The notes under the pieces: generated by a model
Databases searched by the model: none
Seen by the model: only the letters and a program-made list of their open reading frames with translations
Told to the model about the DNA's origin: nothing
Assembly (NCBI GenBank): GCA_949739095.1
Contig: CATIYX010000167.1
Span: 1-25,249, forward strand
Direction: 5' to 3'
DNA length: 25,249 nt
DNA from: an uncultured Clostridia bacterium
GTDB taxonomy: Bacteria; Bacillota; Clostridia; RUG12999
Translations under genes and position numbers: made by a program
Shown here: positions 23,948-25,249 of the stretch, in pieces
How positions within the stretch are numbered: the first letter of the stretch is position 1
Layout: the number at the start of each line of letters is the position of its first letter

Positions 23948-25249
23948 ATGAAAAAGAAAATAATTGCGGTTTTGCTTTTCGCGGTTTTGACGATGAATTT
24001 ATCCGCGACTTTTGCGAAGTGGGAAGTGGCGGACGCGCCTTTGCCGGAGGTTGGGATTCTCTTTCAAGATGATATGGAGGGGTATACCACTGTTGAGTCT
24101 GCAAGAGCGGCAAACGGCGGCGGGTGGAACCGAAATCTCTTCCAGCCAGGCATCATAAATAATACTACAATGCTTTATTTTGAGCCGTTGTTGAATCAAA
24201 CTGTCATCAAAGGAAATTTTTGGAGCGTCAGTGAAGGTGGCAACATTTGGGGTTATGGCGAGAACATGGATATCAATACAGGTAAAATGAAATTTGAATA
24301 CACGGTGTATATTCCGGAAAAAGGTGGAACGCTGCAAGAAGGCGAAAGATATTTTTACTATCTGAATACTGTTTCAGCGGCGGGATGGGATAATCCAGAC
24401 GGGACAAAAGAGCAGGCAAATTTGTCGTCAGTAGAATTACAGGTGGGAGCAAAACCGATTATCGGATTTGCAGAACGGACTGTTGTAGCAAGGCACAATG
24501 ATTATACGGAAACGATTGAATTTGATACTCCCTACACGGTGACAACGATTGTAGACTATGACACGCAAGAAGTCAGCCACTATTTAGACGGCGTTTTAAA
24601 AGCGACTTATAAAGATAATTCATCGGTGCCTGTGAAACAGGCATATAAATTTAACTATTTTTATCCCGTATTACAGTTTTCGGGCATGAAACAAACGGAC
24701 TCGAAAATTTGTATCGACAATGTGTTGATAGAAAGAATGGGTGGAGCAGGTGTTGTTTCCGCTTCTGTAGACGGGACAGGTGAAAACTATGTTGACGTGA
24801 AATTCAGTGATATCATTTCCGGAAGCGCAGAGGATTTTAATACGAGTGAATTTTCACTGAACGCTGTAGGAGCGGTGGATAGCATACATCCGACAAGTAT
24901 TGAAAAAATCAACGGCGGCAGTACGCTAAGGTTTACGTTTGCGGACGCATTTGAAGCCGGTGAGACATATGAATTATGCATCAATGCCATGATAACTTCG
25001 GCATTCAACAAAAACACGTCCTTTCCGGTAGGAACAATTCTTTTGTTTAATGTGCCAATAAAGGAAAAAGTGATTACTCTGGTGGATATGAATTTTGACG
25101 ATTTCATTTTCCCAACAGATGAGGCGACAAGCGCTGCGGGAGACATGACTTTATTTGCTAGCACCGTGAGAGGTGAGGATTGGAGTACCGGTTCGTACAC
25201 AGAGGGAACGGATCATCTCTATGCGTATATATCGGAAGCTGCGGATGAA
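23948..25249 (+). CDS. exported multidomain beta-sandwich protein, 3' end beyond window
   Basis: An open frame of 434 codons runs to the window edge without a stop, so the gene is partial. AAAGGTGA precedes ATG 23948 by seven bases. A signal peptide (MKKKIIAVLLFAVLTMNLSA, cut near TFA) is followed by a jelly-roll or concanavalin-like domain (about 36-265, starting ILFQDDMEGYTT). An Ig-like domain comes next (about 268-357, VDVKFSDIISGSAEDFNTSE), of the kind seen in Gram-positive surface proteins. A second domain that may repeat the first begins at residue 375 (LVDMNFDDFIF). Both jelly-roll starts share an acidic-aromatic opening. No SLH repeat or catalytic motif is visible in the part seen. 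A carbohydrate-binding or polysaccharide-degrading role is inferred from context only. Confidence 0.78.
   Translation, partial: MKKKIIAVLLFAVLTMNLSATFAKWEVADAPLPEVGILFQDDMEGYTTVESARAANGGGWNRNLFQPGIINNTTMLYFEPLLNQTVIKGNFWSVSEGGNIWGYGENMDINTGKMKFEYTVYIPEKGGTLQEGERYFYYLNTVSAAGWDNPDGTKEQANLSSVELQVGAKPIIGFAERTVVARHNDYTETIEFDTPYTVTTIVDYDTQEVSHYLDGVLKATYKDNSSVPVKQAYKFNYFYPVLQFSGMKQTDSKICIDNVLIERMGGAGVVSASVDGTGENYVDVKFSDIISGSAEDFNTSEFSLNAVGAVDSIHPTSIEKINGGSTLRFTFADAFEAGETYELCINAMITSAFNKNTSFPVGTILLFNVPIKEKVITLVDMNFDDFIFPTDEATSAAGDMTLFASTVRGEDWSTGSYTEGTDHLYAYISEAADE

Noticed and set aside
1..25249. CRISPR arrays, insertion sequences, phage genes, toxin-antitoxin pairs, riboswitches
   Set aside because: No regularly spaced repeats, transposase or integrase motifs, or recognisable riboswitch cores were found by reading both strands.

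Overview
This looks like chromosomal DNA of a low-to-moderate GC Gram-positive bacterium, most likely an anaerobic Clostridia-class Firmicute. The evidence is strong AGGAGG-type ribosome binding sites before almost every gene, sigma-A-like promoters, a CCA-encoding tRNA, YesM/YesN-type two-component proteins, an ABC sugar importer without its own ATPase, and secreted proteins with S-layer homology (SLH) repeats. The species cannot be named. A gut or plant-fibre-degrading Clostridium relative with many SLH proteins would fit, but that is inference.

Layout. (1) Positions 1-4265 look like conserved housekeeping DNA: tRNA-Thr(CGU) on the minus strand, then a plus-strand operon of yaaA (peroxide stress) and an EndoQ-like PHP nuclease fused to a UvrD-type helicase, closed by a strong hairpin terminator. 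(2) Positions 4266-4438 hold a possible junction: a degenerate tRNA 3'-end-like stretch and a 33-codon minus-strand mini-ORF. (3) Positions 4439-7204 hold a divergent pair, an FAD-dependent oxidoreductase (minus) and a PocR/AraC-type regulator (plus). (4) Positions 7447-11702 are a minus-strand signalling operon: a kinase-less membrane sensor, a YesN-type response regulator and a YesM-type histidine kinase. (5) From 11930 to the window end, all genes point right: a sugar-binding lipoprotein, two sugar permeases, a large secreted clan GH-A glycosidase with a CBM9-like C-terminus, three SLH-containing exported proteins and a further exported beta-rich protein cut by the window end.

How they may work together. 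Regions 3-5 read as a Gram-positive carbohydrate-utilisation locus. SLH proteins and the large glycosidase would capture and cut a polysaccharide at the cell surface. The binding lipoprotein and permeases would import the oligosaccharides, with energy from an ATPase encoded elsewhere. The sensor, kinase and response regulator, divergently transcribed from the importer, would detect substrate and activate it. The FAD enzyme under the PocR/AraC regulator may act on an imported sugar or derivative. The substrate cannot be read from sequence.

The most unusual points are the EndoQ-UvrD fusion ending in a sliding-clamp-like motif; the kinase-less sensor beside a complete two-component pair whose kinase has an altered H-box; and the set of co-transcribed SLH proteins with SLH repeats at opposite ends, one of which carries about 680 residues of unrecognised sequence and degenerate SLH motifs.
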